Shown in pieces: positions 1 to 8,594 of a DNA stretch of 57,776 bases. The notes below the pieces were generated by a model. The model was not told where the DNA came from. It saw only the letters and a program-made list of their open reading frames with translations, and did no database searches. Each line of letters opens with the position of its first letter. The first letter of the stretch is position 1. Position numbers and translations under genes: made by a program. Source of the DNA: Streptomycetaceae bacterium (GTDB lineage: Bacteria; Actinomycetota; Actinomycetes; Nanopelagicales; Nanopelagicaceae); assembly GCA_007280125.1 (NCBI GenBank), contig QYPT01000025.1, forward strand, positions 1-57,776, in the 5' to 3' direction.

Positions 1-24
1 GCTACCGAGCTGCTCCACCCCGCG
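1..24 (-). tRNA. initiator tRNA-Met (fMet), 5' portion only, truncated by the window edge
   Basis: Reverse complement of 1-24 is CGCGGGGTGGAGCAGCTCGGTAGC, the characteristic 5' half of bacterial initiator tRNA. Confidence 0.85.
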
Positions 25-77
25 TCGGTAAGCGCAATCGTAGGTGATGCGCGCCTACTACGCCAAATCCTATGAAG

Positions 78-2918
78 TTACTTGCGGGCTTGAGCAGAAA
101 TCGCTGCAGCAATAGCTGACTTCAAACGATTTTGGGCTTGTCCATATGCAGTGAAATCGCCCTTCGCAAGTGCAGCTTGTCCATCAGCAAGTGCTTGCTT
201 TGCACTTTGTAGTGCAGCAGCGAGATCTGATGATTTCGAACCTGCAGCACCTGTTGATGTCGTAGTAGAAGTTGCTCCAGTTGTTCCGGAGTTTCCACCG
301 AATACTTGATCAAGTGCGCCTTGCAATGTGTCGTCGTAACCAATTTGATCACCGAAGGAAACAAGCACCTTTTGCAATAGTGGGTAGGAAGCAGTGTTTG
401 CAGTTGCACGAACGTAAACAGGTTGGACATACAACAATCCGCTTCCAACTGGAAGCGTCAGCAGGTTGCCTAGCACAACATCTGATCCACCTTGGCGAAG
501 AAGCGAGAGCGAATTGGCAACAATTGGTTTGGCTTCAAAATTGGAAGCAACTTGTGAAGGTCCGGCAATGTTTGTACTACGCGGCAACTGCAAAACGGAA
601 ATCTTTCCATAATCAGGTCCTGGATCAGAGTTAACCGCAGCAAATGCTGACAAGTTCTCACGCCCACCAATAGGTACAAATGGCGTTGTCAGTGAGAATG
701 CAGATTTAGTTTCACCTGGCATCTTCAGTGTTAAGTAATACGGAGGTTGCGCGCTTGCATTTCCGCCGAATGTTGAAGGGTCACGCGGTACGCGCCAGAA
801 ATCTTGACCGCCATAGAAAGCACTGGCTGTTCTCACGTGATACGTGCTTAAAATGTCACGCTGAACACGGAATAGATCCTCTGGGTAACGAATGTGTGCG
901 AGAAGTGATTTAGAGATGGTGCTCTTGGCTTTGACTGAATTAGGGAAAGCCTTACTCCATGTCTTAAGAACTGGATCCTTAGCATCCCATTGGTACAAGG
1001 TGACAGTTCCATCATAAGCATCAACAGTTGCTTTCACAGAGTTACGAATGTAATTAATGCTTGCATTTGATTGTTGAGTGATGGATGCAGAGTTTGTTGT
1101 AAGCGCATCTGATGTAGCAGTCGAGAGAGTGGTGCTCTTTGAATATGGGTATCCGGCACTTGTGGTGTAGCCGTCTATAATCCAAATTATTTTTCCGTCT
1201 ACCAAGGCTGGGTATGGATCTCCATCAAGAGTTAACCATGGGGCAACCTTCGCCACCCGATCGCGCGGATTGCGCACGAAGAGAATCTTTGAATCGTTAT
1301 TAATAAGGTTTGATAGGACGATGCGCTGTTCTTGATATTTGAGTGCAAAGACGAAGCGATTAAAGAGGGATCCCATAGGGACGCCACCTTTACCGGTATA
1401 CGTGACGTTCTTTTGTCCATTGGCTGAAGAGTCATCTGGATAATCAAGTTCCGTTGGGGTTGACGATTTTGCTCCACCAATAATGGAGTAATCCGGAACA
1501 TTCTCGCCAAAGTAAACACGAGGTTCAAAAGTTCCAAGGCCCTTTGTTGGTGGAAGGTCTCCAACTAGGAATGAAGGTTTTCCGTCGGCGTCTCTTACGT
1601 TTCCGTACGCTGCAACAAAACCAAATCCGTGTGTGTAAACCAAGTGATCATTAATCCAGTTACGGCTTGGATTTCCTGCAAGGTTGAGTTCACGCACAGC
1701 AACAACGGTGTCACGTGCAACTCCGTTGACGGTGTAGCGATCAATATCAAGGGACTCAGGGAAGCCGTAATAAGGCTTAATCTGCTGTAACTGGCGGAAG
1801 GTTGCAGATAAAACGTTTGGATCCATGAGGCGAATATTTGAAATTGTTGATGCGTCTTTGGAGAGCTGTCCTGCAGAAGTTGCGATTGTTGCCTGGTAGT
1901 CAGTGACTTTTACATTATCAATACCGAATGCTGCACGCGTAGAGTCAATGTTCCTTTGGATAAATGGCGCTTCCTTAGATGACTCGCTTGGCTTTACTTG
2001 GAATTGTTGAATCACACTTGGATAGACACCAGAAATTAGCACTGAAGAAATCACTAGAAGTGCAATACCCGCTGTCGGAAGAACCCACGAACGCCGAACG
2101 ATATTTGCAAAAAATAGAAGTGAGCAGATAACTGCAATGCCAGCCAAAATTGCCTTGGCAGGCAAGACGGCGTTTACATCTGTATATGTAAGACCAGTTA
2201 TAAGTTTTCCGTCTTTGAGTGCGAGGTGATAACGATCGAGCCAGTAAGCACCTGCTTTGAGTAACACCAAGATTCCTAGTAGAACTGAAAGCTGAACTCG
2301 GGCTGCAACCGTGGTGCGATCCTCGCGCGCTTGTAAACGAATTCCTCCATAAAGGTAATGGACGACAGATGAAGCAATCAGAGAGAGAATCAGTGTCGAG
2401 ATGCCCCACTCAAGAAGTGATTGCCAAAATGGCAATCTAAATGTGAAGAAAGAAATATCTAACCCAAATTGAGGATCTTTCACGCCAAAAAGAGTTGAGT
2501 TCTTGAAGAGGAGCCATGATGCCCACAGTTGGGAGCCGCCAGAACCAGCGAAATAAAAGAGTGCAACGGCCAAGCCGCTCGTGACTAATAGCCTAATCGG
2601 CTCAATTTGTCCACGGTAGCGTTCTAAATTATCTGCTTCGATATTCATTGGTGCATACATTGGACGTCGGCGGAAAGCGATAATTACATTTGCGATGATT
2701 ATCAGTGAGGTTGCCAATCCAAATGCGACAAAGAGGAAAGCCTTAGTCTCAAGTGTCGTCTTCCAGACATTCGTGAAACTTACCGAACGAAACCAGAGCC
2801 AATCCGCGTAGAAACCGCTCATGGATATAAGGGCGACGAGGATAACTCCGACAATAACCGCTGTTATTACGAAGGGACCGCGACGATTGGGCAGATTGGG
2901 CTGGCGATTAAAACTCAT
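78..2918 (-). CDS. UPF0182 family large membrane protein
   Basis: 946 aa ORF, multiple N-terminal TM segments, long extracytoplasmic region, UPF0182-like motifs (GFYADWLWF, DPQFGLDISFFTFRLPFW). Confidence 0.9.
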   Translation of the reverse strand: MSFNRQPNLPNRRGPFVITAVIVGVILVALISMSGFYADWLWFRSVSFTNVWKTTLETKAFLFVAFGLATSLIIIANVIIAFRRRPMYAPMNIEADNLERYRGQIEPIRLLVTSGLAVALFYFAGSGGSQLWASWLLFKNSTLFGVKDPQFGLDISFFTFRLPFWQSLLEWGISTLILSLIASSVVHYLYGGIRLQAREDRTTVAARVQLSVLLGILVLLKAGAYWLDRYHLALKDGKLITGLTYTDVNAVLPAKAILAGIAVICSLLFFANIVRRSWVLPTAGIALLVISSVLISGVYPSVIQQFQVKPSESSKEAPFIQRNIDSTRAAFGIDNVKVTDYQATIATSAGQLSKDASTISNIRLMDPNVLSATFRQLQQIKPYYGFPESLDIDRYTVNGVARDTVVAVRELNLAGNPSRNWINDHLVYTHGFGFVAAYGNVRDADGKPSFLVGDLPPTKGLGTFEPRVYFGENVPDYSIIGGAKSSTPTELDYPDDSSANGQKNVTYTGKGGVPMGSLFNRFVFALKYQEQRIVLSNLINNDSKILFVRNPRDRVAKVAPWLTLDGDPYPALVDGKIIWIIDGYTTSAGYPYSKSTTLSTATSDALTTNSASITQQSNASINYIRNSVKATVDAYDGTVTLYQWDAKDPVLKTWSKAFPNSVKAKSTISKSLLAHIRYPEDLFRVQRDILSTYHVRTASAFYGGQDFWRVPRDPSTFGGNASAQPPYYLTLKMPGETKSAFSLTTPFVPIGGRENLSAFAAVNSDPGPDYGKISVLQLPRSTNIAGPSQVASNFEAKPIVANSLSLLRQGGSDVVLGNLLTLPVGSGLLYVQPVYVRATANTASYPLLQKVLVSFGDQIGYDDTLQGALDQVFGGNSGTTGATSTTTSTGAAGSKSSDLAAALQSAKQALADGQAALAKGDFTAYGQAQNRLKSAIAAAISAQARK

Positions 2919-2927
2919 GCACCAACG

Positions 2928-3707
2928 CTACCGATTTCGTTGCCAAGTGCAATGTGAGATGGAGGTTTGGGCATCTTTGAGCACAGAAATGGCTTCTGTG
3001 AGGGTTTCCACCGAATAGACCGTGAGGCCCGAGGGGATGTGATGAACATCGTCGCAATTGCTCGTTGGCGCGAGAAAAACCGTGGCTCCTGATCGCTTTG
3101 CTGCAATCAATTTTTCATCGATTCCACCTATGGGGCCTATAACTCCCTGAGCATCTATCGTCCCGGTACCAGCGATCGTTCTACCGTCAAGAAAATCATT
3201 GGGAGTTAATCGCGCAATCACAGCCAGTGCAAATATCAAACCGCCACTTGGGCCGCCAGTGTTCTTTACCGAGATTCTCACTTTGACTTTACGTGGATCC
3301 ACGGGTGTACCAATTTTTTCTAGATAGGAGAAAGCTGAGACCGTTGCAGCGCTTTGAGAACCATCCATATCTGCTTTATTGACTGCATTAATTTCTTGTG
3401 AACTCTGCTCCGGTGGATATACAACGCTTCGAGGTAGAACGATCGAGTCTGCCTTTGCCCACGAATAGAGAACATTCGCGCCAAAAATTGGTGAGCCAGG
3501 GCTAGTTGCGAGCACTGTTACCAAGAGCAACTTCCCCGATGTCGGATACGTGGGTGCACCTTCAATGGTGATCATTTTCTCAAGAACGTCAGTACCCGCT
3601 CCAGGCTGCAAGACAACATATGGCAACGGCACTAATCCAGCTAACGTCAAAAAGATGCCAACAATAAATAACGCGAATCGTGGAAGAGGAGAGAATCGCA
3701 TGTGCAC
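2928..3707 (-). CDS. PDZ/Lon (S16)-type membrane-anchored protease, YlbL-like
   Basis: N-terminal TM; Lon-like GGPSGGLIFALAVI with catalytic Ser, and GTIDAQGVIGPIGGIDEKLIAAKRSGA. Confidence 0.85.
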   Translation of the reverse strand: MHMRFSPLPRFALFIVGIFLTLAGLVPLPYVVLQPGAGTDVLEKMITIEGAPTYPTSGKLLLVTVLATSPGSPIFGANVLYSWAKADSIVLPRSVVYPPEQSSQEINAVNKADMDGSQSAATVSAFSYLEKIGTPVDPRKVKVRISVKNTGGPSGGLIFALAVIARLTPNDFLDGRTIAGTGTIDAQGVIGPIGGIDEKLIAAKRSGATVFLAPTSNCDDVHHIPSGLTVYSVETLTEAISVLKDAQTSISHCTWQRNR

Positions 3708-3724
3708 TGTCTCGAGTGAGCGGA

Positions 3725-3952
3725 CTACGCGTCCTTCTCGGGACTTTCTATTTTTTCATCATTCTCAGGCGCAACATTCTCTTGCGCTGCACGAAACGAA
3801 CTTTGAAAGCGCTGAAATTGTGTTACAGAACGAGTCGTCACATTTTCAAACCTCTCCTGAAATTTGGTAACCCAAAGGACATAGCCCAAAACCCCAATTA
3901 GGGCAGTGATGGGAATAATCCACCACACGAGGGCGGAGAAAGTCGTTGACAT
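3725..3952 (-). CDS. small membrane protein of unknown function
   Basis: 75 aa ORF with one TM; preceded by TAGACT-N6-ATG leaderless-type promoter. Confidence 0.6.
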   Translation of the reverse strand: MSTTFSALVWWIIPITALIGVLGYVLWVTKFQERFENVTTRSVTQFQRFQSSFRAAQENVAPENDEKIESPEKDA

Positions 3953-4042
3953 AGCGTGAGTCTACCCTGCTCGGGAAGAAAGCGTGGCTTCGGGTTGTTC
4001 TACTACGTAAGGGTAGAGTTTAAGAAGAGTGATGGAGGAACT

Positions 4043-5341
4043 GTGACACCGTTTGGTTTTACACCGCCTGGGGATTCTGATGATTCGGAGAATTCCAATA
4101 ACGGGATGCCTGATTTCTCTGCACTCTTTGAGCAACTTGGAATTAGCCCAGAGAATCTCAAAGACTTCACTAACTTAGGATTTCTTAGTTCAGCGAATTC
4201 CAATTCATCAGCCAGCGAATTTACTTTTCCTATTGGAATTACTCGAGATATTGCTAAGAAGTTTGTTAGCGCTAAGGGCTCTTCGCCAATCGGTACAACG
4301 GACTTAAGTCAGATACACGATGCCATGGAGATTGCTGAACTCTGGCTCAATGAAGCAACTGTTTTCCCTGCTAGTTCCAGTGCAAAGAATGTGATGACCC
4401 GTAACGACTGGGTCGATTCCACCATGGCAGGTTGGCAACTTACTGTTGAACCACTGGCTCTCGGACTTGCCCAAGCGCTCTCATCTGTTATCGAAGGTCA
4501 AGAGATGCCTGAAAATTCAATGCCAGTCGAGGCTGTCGCTGGCTTACTTCGTGGGTTTATCGCGACCATGATCGCAACTCAGTTGGGTCAATATGTAGGG
4601 GGATTAGCCGAGAGCGTCACCGGCGCCCATGACGTGGGATTGCCGTTGCTCAATCCATCACAACCAGCACTTCTTCCTCAAAATATTGCGCAATGGAGCA
4701 TTGATATTGGTGTTCCTGAGTCTGAGATTCGCATTTTTCATGCACTGCGGGAAGGTGCGGTGGCGCGATTATTTGATAGCAATCCATGGCTTGTCGACTA
4801 CATGCGTATGGCAATCGCAGATTATGGAAAAGGTATTCACATCGACGTTGAAAAAATGCAACAACAGGCACAAGAGGCAATGGAATCCGGTGCAATTGAC
4901 CCTGACAATCCTGAATCTCTTACTCTGGCACTCAACCAAAGATTATTTACACCAGAGGAAAGTCCGCAACAAAGTGCAGCGCTTGCTAAATTAGAAACTG
5001 CTTTGGCTCTCATTGATGGTTGGGCCGATGACGTGACAACTCTTGCAGCTGCAGATCGATTGCCTTCGTTGAATTCATTACGAGAAACTTTGCGTCGACG
5101 TCGCGCGACTTCCTCGCCAGCGCAACAACTTTTTTCATCACTCTTTGGACTTGAAGTTTCTCCACGGATGGCTCGCGAAGCGAGCGCCTTCTGGTTGGCT
5201 ATTCGCGAACTGCGCGACGTGGCTGCTCGTGATCAGATTTGGAGTGGCATCTTGCCAACGCACGAAGAGCTCAACGAGCCTTCGACATATCTATTCAGTG
5301 TCGAAATTCCCGATGACCTCTCGGGCCTAGCCGGAATCTGA
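4043..5341 (+). CDS. zincin-like (DUF2342 / putative Zn-dependent metalloprotease) family protein
   Basis: Family hallmarks DVGLPLLNPSQPALLPQNIAQW, ALREGAVARLFDSNPWL, LRETLRRRRATSSPAQQLFSSLFGLE; GTG 4043 preferred over track start 3956 because of GGAGGA upstream. Confidence 0.8.
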   Translation: MTPFGFTPPGDSDDSENSNNGMPDFSALFEQLGISPENLKDFTNLGFLSSANSNSSASEFTFPIGITRDIAKKFVSAKGSSPIGTTDLSQIHDAMEIAELWLNEATVFPASSSAKNVMTRNDWVDSTMAGWQLTVEPLALGLAQALSSVIEGQEMPENSMPVEAVAGLLRGFIATMIATQLGQYVGGLAESVTGAHDVGLPLLNPSQPALLPQNIAQWSIDIGVPESEIRIFHALREGAVARLFDSNPWLVDYMRMAIADYGKGIHIDVEKMQQQAQEAMESGAIDPDNPESLTLALNQRLFTPEESPQQSAALAKLETALALIDGWADDVTTLAAADRLPSLNSLRETLRRRRATSSPAQQLFSSLFGLEVSPRMAREASAFWLAIRELRDVAARDQIWSGILPTHEELNEPSTYLFSVEIPDDLSGLAGI

Positions 5342-5367
5342 TTGCCTCACGTTCCATAACTCTCATT

Positions 5368-5515
5368 TGCCCTTTGAACGGGGTACCCCTCACGAGTCGG
5401 GAAAACCCCCCCTCCTTATTTTTTGGCAAAGAAAAGCGAAGTCCCCGGGCGCACGATTCTTTATCTGCCTTCCCCTTGCAGATACAGAACGGTTATCCGA
5501 GGACTTCGTAGACTG
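5368..5515 (+). ncRNA. candidate structured RNA in intergenic region
   Basis: CGAAGTCC(5437-5444)/GGACTTCG(5501-5508) long-range stem enclosing TATCTGC/GCAGATA hairpin; adjacent C-rich segment with TTTGCC/GGCAAA pairing. Confidence 0.35.
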
Positions 5516-5601
5516 AAACTTAAAGTATTTCTCCTTGAGAATCAACCGAGATAGAGAGATTTATTCTCACTTGACCCCCCTTTTTTTGCTACCGTGGAGA
5601 G

Positions 5602-6243
5602 GTGATGGCGGCTAATGAGGACGATTTCGATCAGCAACTGCCAGGTCTTAATGAAGGCGAAATTATTGTAATTCGCTCCAAACGACGAAAAAGAACGATT
5701 TCTGCCTATCGCCAAGGCGGAAGAATCGTTGTTTCTATCCCTGCAAGGCTGACAAAGGCCGAAGAGCGATCGGCAGTTCCTGAAATGGTTGCCAAGATTC
5801 GGGCCCAAGAAATAGAAAAGACCGTCGATGAATCGGCGCTGGCCACCCGTGTCGATGAATTATTGGGGCTCTACGCCCCCGAAATTACAGAGCGCCCAGT
5901 GAGCGTAACGTGGAGGACGATGCGAGAGCGGTGGGGCTCATGCACCAACCTTGATGCCACGATTCGTATCTCCAGCCGGCTTCAACGCACCCCTTCCTAT
6001 GTCCTGGATTTCGTCCTCTTCCACGAAGCGGTCCACCTTCGCTATGGAGACCATGGACCGGCCTTCAAAGCAGTTCTGGCTAGGTACCCAATGGAAGAAC
6101 TGGCTCAGGCCTACCTAGATGGTTATGAAGCGGCTGAATCTGACCTCACCGTGCCCGACTTGCCCAATCAGTCCTATGAGTCCCCAAAAGATCTCTTCAT
6201 GAACTTTGCGACACGCTCAAAAAACTCCTCCTCCACCCACTAA
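5602..6243 (+). CDS. DUF45/YgjP-type (SprT-like) metallopeptidase
   Basis: HEAVHLRYGDHGPAF zinc motif, WRTMRERWGSC motif. Confidence 0.85.
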   Translation: MMAANEDDFDQQLPGLNEGEIIVIRSKRRKRTISAYRQGGRIVVSIPARLTKAEERSAVPEMVAKIRAQEIEKTVDESALATRVDELLGLYAPEITERPVSVTWRTMRERWGSCTNLDATIRISSRLQRTPSYVLDFVLFHEAVHLRYGDHGPAFKAVLARYPMEELAQAYLDGYEAAESDLTVPDLPNQSYESPKDLFMNFATRSKNSSSTH

Positions 6244-6347
6244 TTAACCGCTTTTCCCGCCTCATGCGGGGTAATGTGACGCTCGTACGCTCGCGCATTT
6301 GTCGGGAAGCTCTCCCGTTAAACCGTTAGCGTCGATTGGAGGAGAAA

Positions 6348-6530
6348 ATGGCGGAGGCATACATCGGCAAGCTTGAGGACAACAGCGGGGCTTACTGCGT
6401 TAAGTGCAAAGAGAAGCGCGCCTTCACAGGCGAAGTAAAGGTCTCAGACTCTGGTCGTCGCATGGCGCAGGGCATTTGCTCAGTCTGTGGCACCAAACTC
6501 AATCGCATTCTTGGTAAGGCACCACAGTAG
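6348..6530 (+). CDS. DUF5679-type small zinc-ribbon protein
   Basis: CVKCKEK...CSVCGTKLNR; GGAGGAG SD before ATG 6348. Confidence 0.8.
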   Translation: MAEAYIGKLEDNSGAYCVKCKEKRAFTGEVKVSDSGRRMAQGICSVCGTKLNRILGKAPQ

Positions 6531-6609
6531 TAACACTCACGTTGTAGACCTGCCTGACCGAATAGGTCACGCAAGCAATACGTTAGTAAGAAGTAAATAA
6601 GAAGTAAGG

Positions 6610-6643
6610 ACTGGCGTCTCCCACAAGGAGGCGCCAGTTTTTT
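6610..6643 (+). terminator. Rho-independent terminator after the DUF5679 gene
   Basis: ACTGGCGTCTCC-cacaa-GGAGGCGCCAGT followed by TTTTT. Confidence 0.85.
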
Positions 6644-6744
6644 CGTAACCGAACTATCACCATCAGTTGATGAATCACAGATGATCTGTGAGCGCTGTGC
6701 CAAAGCTTCCTGCGCTACCACGGATTTCTTGCATTCTAATCCTC

Positions 6745-7836
6745 ATGAAAACTTCATTGCCTGCAAGCGCTCGCCCTCAATTGAAATCCGGAATTACTGT
6801 TCTGCCGCACGGTGAAAACACCTATATCGGTTTCAGCGATCATGGAATCGAATTTGAAGGCGCACACGTGCGACCGATCGTTGGCGCTCTCACCGGAACT
6901 CAAACATGCCAAGAAATACATGAAAGCCTTGGGCATGACCTGGAATTAGTGACATCCCTAGTGATCGAACTTGATGGTCTGCACTTTCTTGACACCATTA
7001 GGAGCGCAATCACCTTACAGGATCGTTTTCACTCACCGAATGCACATCGGCAATCGCACATTGTCGATAACAGCAATGACGCAACTTTCCAGCAGATCCA
7101 AACCAGAATTCGCCCCGAACTCACACTGACAACATGGCTACCAAATGTTGATGACGGTGGCGTTTCACACATCAACGCTAGGCAAGATTGCGACGTGAGA
7201 ATCTACGGAAGTTCACGAATAGCCGGCATTATCTATGGAATTCTTTTGAGTAGCGGAGTTTCAAATACACGATTGGCTACTCATACTCAGTCCCCTTTAA
7301 TCTCCGAATTAGACTTATGTTCAAGCATTTTTCGCCCCTCCGATATAGGTGCCTCACTAGTGGAAAGAGCCTCCGCTCTTGGAAAAGAGCTATCGCTCTT
7401 TCCGATCAACCCGCCTTCTCCTAGAAATGCCATCGCCATCAACGTCGGAGCACCTGACCCCGAGCTCCTGCAAGAGTGGATGAGCGAATGCACACCGCAC
7501 CTCTTTATTGAAGATCCAGAGTGCGCATCATTGATTCTTGGGCCATTTGTCGTGCCAGGTACAACCCCTTGCTGGCGCTGCACGGTTCTCACAAAAGACG
7601 ATGAGTACATTGCCTGGAAGCAGGTTCAATGGGAACGGCGGATTTCGCCCCACTCTGAAACACCCGTATCGGTGGCACATTACGTAGCAGGTTTGGCCGC
7701 TTTAGAAATCCTTCGGTTCATTGATACTCAACATTCGGACTTGCTCGGATCAACGCTACGAGTTAACTACTTAGCTGCCAATGAAACCGAACGCAGGCGA
7801 TTTTCATTTCACCCTGCGTGCGGTTGTCATTGGTAG
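6745..7836 (+). CDS. ThiF/E1-like protein (TOMM cyclodehydratase-related / leader-binding-like), orphan
   Basis: CWRC...HPACGCHW zinc cysteines, overall resemblance to the ocin-ThiF-like family; ATG 6745 preferred to 6688. Confidence 0.65.
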   Translation: MKTSLPASARPQLKSGITVLPHGENTYIGFSDHGIEFEGAHVRPIVGALTGTQTCQEIHESLGHDLELVTSLVIELDGLHFLDTIRSAITLQDRFHSPNAHRQSHIVDNSNDATFQQIQTRIRPELTLTTWLPNVDDGGVSHINARQDCDVRIYGSSRIAGIIYGILLSSGVSNTRLATHTQSPLISELDLCSSIFRPSDIGASLVERASALGKELSLFPINPPSPRNAIAINVGAPDPELLQEWMSECTPHLFIEDPECASLILGPFVVPGTTPCWRCTVLTKDDEYIAWKQVQWERRISPHSETPVSVAHYVAGLAALEILRFIDTQHSDLLGSTLRVNYLAANETERRRFSFHPACGCHW

Positions 7837-7873
7837 ACCTAATTAATTATTAGGTCAGTAATTAAGCTAATAG

Positions 7874-8215
7874 TTAGGCCGCGTCGCTCTGATCCAAACG
7901 AGGGCGACCAACAGTTCGCTTGCGAGCAATGACAGATCCATCTTCGAACAACTCTCCGCCCCAGACTCCGCATGGTTCATTGCGAGAAAGCGCTGCATCT
8001 AAACATTGAGTACGCACTGGGCATGCACCACATAGCGACTTAGCAACGTTGATGATCTCGGCCTTATCCGAGAAGAAGATTTCTGGATCTGCGTTATGGC
8101 AAGGCAAGGTAAAGGCAATGTCGGATCCGTAAGCGCCTGTTACATCGCCTAATCCGCTCATCTGGCCATCTTGCGCCCAGCCTGGTACTAACAGTTCACT
8201 GAAGAGAACAGTCAT
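7874..8215 (-). CDS. whiB7: WhiB7/WblC-type transcription factor
   Basis: WhiB Cys motif (C-HN..., CGACPVRTQCLDAAL), EPCGVWGGELFEDG and C-terminal AT-hook RKRTVGRPR; ATG 8215 has AAGGAAGG SD, GTG 8224 is the track start. Confidence 0.9.
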   Translation of the reverse strand: MTVLFSELLVPGWAQDGQMSGLGDVTGAYGSDIAFTLPCHNADPEIFFSDKAEIINVAKSLCGACPVRTQCLDAALSRNEPCGVWGGELFEDGSVIARKRTVGRPRLDQSDAA

Positions 8216-8274
8216 TGTCCTCACCTTCCTTCTCTTTTATCTTTCTCTGTTTGGGTAGTTGTCGGTTGTATTAG

Positions 8275-8317
8275 GGAAAAGAAAAAGGGCCCGAATCCTT
8301 TGTGGATTCGTGGCCCT
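8275..8317 (-). terminator. intrinsic terminator/attenuator in the whiB7 leader
   Basis: Minus strand AGGGCC-A-CGAATCC-ACAAA-GGATTCG-GGCCCT followed by TTTTCTTTT; lies between uORF and whiB7. Confidence 0.85.
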
Positions 8318-8335
8318 TGGGGTCCTATCTCGGTT

Positions 8336-8485
8336 TTAACCGATTGGGCTCCAAGATGCCATCTCACCAAAGGCGGGATACCACGCTGTGCGCTTTGAGG
8401 CACGATTAGCTGTGGCTGCGTATGAATGTGAATGAAAAGAAGTCGCTGAAGGCGCAACTGCGAAAGTAGCTGTAAACAACTGCAT
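8336..8485 (-). CDS. whiB7 leader uORF, 49 aa (MQLFTATFAVAPSATSFHSHSYAATANRASKRTAWYPAFGEMASWSPIG)
   Basis: ATG at 8485 preceded by GGGAGG with 6-nt spacing; TAA at 8336-8338 lies inside a hairpin loop just upstream of the terminator. Confidence 0.75.
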   Translation of the reverse strand: MQLFTATFAVAPSATSFHSHSYAATANRASKRTAWYPAFGEMASWSPIG

Positions 8486-8594
8486 TTTGTGCCTCCCGTT
8501 TCTGTTTTTCATTTCTATACAAATCACGTGATCATTCAATCGCGTGAATGGCAAGGGTAAAGCAAAGGTTGATGATGATGCAAATGAATTATCA

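Noticed and set aside
6531-6600. TGACC-gaata-GGTCA short hairpin upstream of the terminator as a separate sRNA
   Set aside because: Five-bp stem in an ordinary 3' UTR; insufficient support beyond the real terminator at 6610-6643.
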